This document shows positions 61,545-64,000 of a DNA stretch of 64,000 nucleotides, one piece after another (within the stretch, counting starts at the first letter, position 1; every line of letters begins with the position of its first letter). The position numbers and the translations under genes are program-made. This stretch comes from Butyrivibrio sp. XPD2002 (lineage in GTDB: Bacteria; Bacillota; Clostridia; Lachnospirales; Lachnospiraceae). The notes below the pieces were generated by a model. The model was not told the origin of the DNA, did no database searches, and saw nothing but the letters and a program-made list of their open reading frames with translations. The stretch covers positions 1 to 64,000 of the forward strand of contig NZ_AUIY01000019.1 of the NCBI RefSeq assembly GCF_000423945.1, in the 5' to 3' direction.

Positions 61545-64000
61545 TTTTCTTTTCTCTCCATGTTATTTAGTACTACAGCTCCTGCAATTCCCAAAATAAA
61601 CAGTATTATTCCGGGCACAACTCCGGGTGTGTGATATCTCATCTCAATGCTGTGGGTTCCGGCTCCTATGGGAGTTCCAAGGGACATTATATTTGCCTTT
61701 TCAGGTGTTCTCTTCTCTCCGTCCACATATATTGTCCAGCCCTTGTCATAGGGCACGTTAAGAACCAGATATGAATCCTCAGCGGCAGTTATGGTTCCCG
61801 TAATCTCATTAGTCATAAGAGACTTGGGATTTCTGTGAAGGTTATTATCTGTCATAGTCTCAGCTGCAAGTGCCTGAGCCTTCTCAGCATAAGTATCCAT
61901 GGGCTGACATATAACCTGAAGGCTGTCAAAGCTGTAGGTTCCCTTCTGAGGGAATGTGATTGTTATTCTGCTTCTGGCCTCGCTGCTATAGCACAGATTA
62001 ACAAGATAATTGTGCCATCCGCTGTAAAACTGGCTGTAGGGTGTCTTATATGCAATTGTCTTTGTTACTGCACCATTTTCTGGAGTGTCTGTGCTGACAG
62101 TGATATTCGCAGCATCCTCCTTGATGTCACAGTTTAAATTCTCAAAATACAGATATGTCTCTGATCCGGGAATTCCCTCGAAGGAAAGTGTGCACTCTGC
62201 TCCGTCCTTCTTAGCCACAAAGGCACCGTCCTTAATCTTTACTTTGTGCTTATCAGTTACCTCGAAGGAAACGGAGGTCTCTGTAAATAATCCCTCAGAT
62301 GCTGTATCAAGCTCTGATAATTCTACTGCAACGTTGCTGTTTTCCTTTTCCCTTACTGCGCCGTAAAGCATAGCCTGCTGCCTCTTTACAGGATCAAGAG
62401 CGTCATAGTCCTCTCTGGACATGGTCTGTCTGTAGGTGTAGCCAAGGGCAGGCGCATAGGTATTTGCGAAAATTCCAAAATTGTACCACTCTGAAAACGG
62501 AGCATAGCCATAAGGAATGTATCTCTGCTCCTCCTCATTGTTGTAACGAAGGGTGTAGTACTTCACTCCTGCAAGCTCCATCGGAATTGTTCTGTCATCA
62601 AGCCCGAAAAATGAGAAATTGGACATCTCATTAACTGCAAGAGACTCCATAAAATCAGAAACAGCTCCATTTGCAAGACTCCAGTAGAACTGGGTTGAAG
62701 GTATACCGTAGGGAAGTGACGCATTCCAGGTAAGACTTCTTCCCGAATAGCTATAGTAATTATCAGCACCCTCAGGCACGGTCTCTGCCAGAGCCTTAAG
62801 CTCGGTATTCATTACCAGGTCGTCGTACTCCTCGGGCGACATCTTATCAACGTAGCCGCTTGGAAGATTGCCCTTATCAGGTGCATTGGCAACATATCCG
62901 TTTATGACTATTCCAATAATAACTAAGAGTAGCACTCCGCCTCTTCTTACTGTCACAGGGAGCTTAACTACGAAGAGAAGCGCAAACATCACTGCAAGTA
63001 GTAAAAGCTGAGGATAGATGTTAGGTGACTTTTCTCCAAATAATATGAGAATTCCAACATAAACCACACTGATTATTCCTGCGATAAAAATGTTCTTTAA
63101 ATCCTGCAGAACGATCTCCTCTGCAAAATACGTGATGAGGTAAGACAACAGAAGGCAATATGCAAAGCTCCATCTGTTGATGGTGTATGAAAAGCCTGTC
63201 ATGACATAGCCTGCCACAGGAATAAGTAGCATAGCTGTCATGATTATCGCGATTATTCTATACCTTACGACCTCTCCCTTTTTATTCTCATCCGCTTTAA
63301 GGAAAAGAAGTGCAAGAGCAGGTAGCGCAATAAAGGTAAGACTGATAACAGTGTCATATCTGGGAAAATATTTATAGGAAATCAGGCTGCAGAGTAGCTC
63401 CTTGTAATAGTCCAGAGAATATATTACAGGTACTGCATGTGAGCCAAGTCCTGCTCTGGGGTTTGATAAAAATGCAAGAACCACAGGAAGGAGAATCGGC
63501 ATTGCAATAAGAGTTCCAACCACGCCAAAGCCAAGGAAACTTCCGATTACGGCAATTCCCTCTTTGAAATCTTTAGCTGTCTTTTCGGTGTTTATATAGA
63601 TTACCGTATAAACAATAATCATCAGCACCAGCATATAGAAGAAATAGAAATTGCTGACTGCCGAAAAGGCTACTGCCAGAATAAAGGGCAGTGATCTTTT
63701 TTCATCGATATATTTCTGAACGCCATAGATAAGTAGCGGCAGACAGATCATAGGCTGAACGAACTGGGGGTTCCACATGCCTATGAATAACACGATACCG
63801 CAAAAAGAATAAGATAACGCTCCCGTGAGCCTTGCAGTAAGTGTAAAGCGCTCCTTTCTTCCAGTAAGAAGAAGGAATGCGAGACCTGCAAGGTAGGGGC
63901 GAAGGAATATCAAAAACTGAAAATAATAGTAGATGTATTTTGAGGGCAATAATCCCGCAGGAAGGTTAAGCGGATCTCCCACTGCATAATACTGCATTGA
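61520..64000 (-). CDS. YfhO-family GT-C membrane protein, 5' end outside window
   Basis: At least 826 codons. From the edge it starts in AVGDPLNLPAGLLPSKYIYY, which corresponds to a point some 90 residues into YfhO proteins, so the true start lies beyond base 64000. About ten helices (first 400 residues) are followed by a large outer beta-rich domain (about 420-790) and a last helix near 800. YfhO proteins add sugars to lipoteichoic acid or other envelope polymers in relatives. It is cotranscribed with the 1072-residue gene. Confidence 0.78.
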   Translation of the reverse strand, partial: SMQYYAVGDPLNLPAGLLPSKYIYYYFQFLIFLRPYLAGLAFLLLTGRKERFTLTARLTGALSYSFCGIVLFIGMWNPQFVQPMICLPLLIYGVQKYIDEKRSLPFILAVAFSAVSNFYFFYMLVLMIIVYTVIYINTEKTAKDFKEGIAVIGSFLGFGVVGTLIAMPILLPVVLAFLSNPRAGLGSHAVPVIYSLDYYKELLCSLISYKYFPRYDTVISLTFIALPALALLFLKADENKKGEVVRYRIIAIIMTAMLLIPVAGYVMTGFSYTINRWSFAYCLLLSYLITYFAEEIVLQDLKNIFIAGIISVVYVGILILFGEKSPNIYPQLLLLAVMFALLFVVKLPVTVRRGGVLLLVIIGIVINGYVANAPDKGNLPSGYVDKMSPEEYDDLVMNTELKALAETVPEGADNYYSYSGRSLTWNASLPYGIPSTQFYWSLANGAVSDFMESLAVNEMSNFSFFGLDDRTIPMELAGVKYYTLRYNNEEEQRYIPYGYAPFSEWYNFGIFANTYAPALGYTYRQTMSREDYDALDPVKRQQAMLYGAVREKENSNVAVELSELDTASEGLFTETSVSFEVTDKHKVKIKDGAFVAKKDGAECTLSFEGIPGSETYLYFENLNCDIKEDAANITVSTDTPENGAVTKTIAYKTPYSQFYSGWHNYLVNLCYSSEARSRITITFPQKGTYSFDSLQVICQPMDTYAEKAQALAAETMTDNNLHRNPKSLMTNEITGTITAAEDSYLVLNVPYDKGWTIYVDGEKRTPEKANIMSLGTPIGAGTHSIEMRYHTPGVVPGIILFILGIAGAVVLNNMERKEKCEIRKRH

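Noticed and set aside
1-64000. CRISPR arrays, rRNA genes, insertion sequences with transposase
   Set aside because: None seen: no regularly spaced repeats of CRISPR type, no rRNA-like sequence and no transposase-like protein.

Overview
The window looks like a chromosomal segment of a low-to-medium GC, gut or rumen Lachnospiraceae bacterium, most likely Butyrivibrio or a close relative. This is inferred from the strong AAGGAGG ribosome binding sites, the mix of ABC sugar importers, GH32 and GH5 enzymes, an MmsAB/ChvE-type importer, a flavodiiron protein and a class II aldolase. No rRNA or species marker is present, so genus is a guess.

Layout. 1-3.6 kb: housekeeping genes (membrane protein, NudC-like Nudix enzyme, flavin-binding small protein, RlmI-like methyltransferase) and a tRNA-Pro(CGG). 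3651-18935: a complete 15.3 kb integrated mobilizable element bounded by 44-bp identical repeats of the tRNA 3' half. It holds a tyrosine integrase and excisionase at the tRNA end, an XRE repressor, an AlbA_2/ATPase regulator, an ECF sigma/anti-sigma cassette, two related unknown proteins, a MobP-like relaxase with a MobC protein, a highly structured 0.7 kb non-coding region (candidate oriT), a ParM/ParR pair and a Rep-like protein. No type IV secretion genes are seen, so it would need a helper for transfer.

19-25 kb: a ChvE/MmsAB-type monosaccharide importer run by a ROK repressor whose palindromic operators sit on its own promoter. 25-33.6 kb: a fructan/sucrose locus (LplB/LplC/solute-binding importer, surface GH32-like lipoprotein, cytoplasmic GH32, fructokinase) divergent from a LacI-type regulator with two near-consensus promoters. 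34-37.6 kb: an ABC exporter pair behind a long, structured leader; the second subunit is cut off before its Walker A. 37.7-49.9 kb: GH5 glycosidase, PTS-like IIC membrane protein, flavodiiron protein, FAD-dependent oxidoreductase, two hybrid histidine kinases, YdcF-like protein, flavin reductase, GreA and aldolase. 50-53 kb: an SGNH-like protein plus MBOAT acyltransferase pair. 53-58 kb: a MoxR/DUF58/VWA/VWA/TPR (Bat-type) operon. 58.3-64 kb: two very large GT-C/YfhO-like membrane glycosyltransferases, the last cut by the window edge.

The most novel-looking material is in the mobile element: (i) two promoters with identical -10 boxes, near-identical -35 boxes and identical 17-bp spacing that look like targets of the element's own ECF sigma factor, one driving a lipoprotein operon and one driving the two related unknown proteins; (ii) an antiterminator/terminator leader before rep; (iii) a 401-nt same-strand overprint of the relaxase tail by a coiled-coil membrane protein; (iv) a cluster of long inverted repeats upstream of mobC. 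All promoters, hairpins and start choices here were read by eye and not computed.
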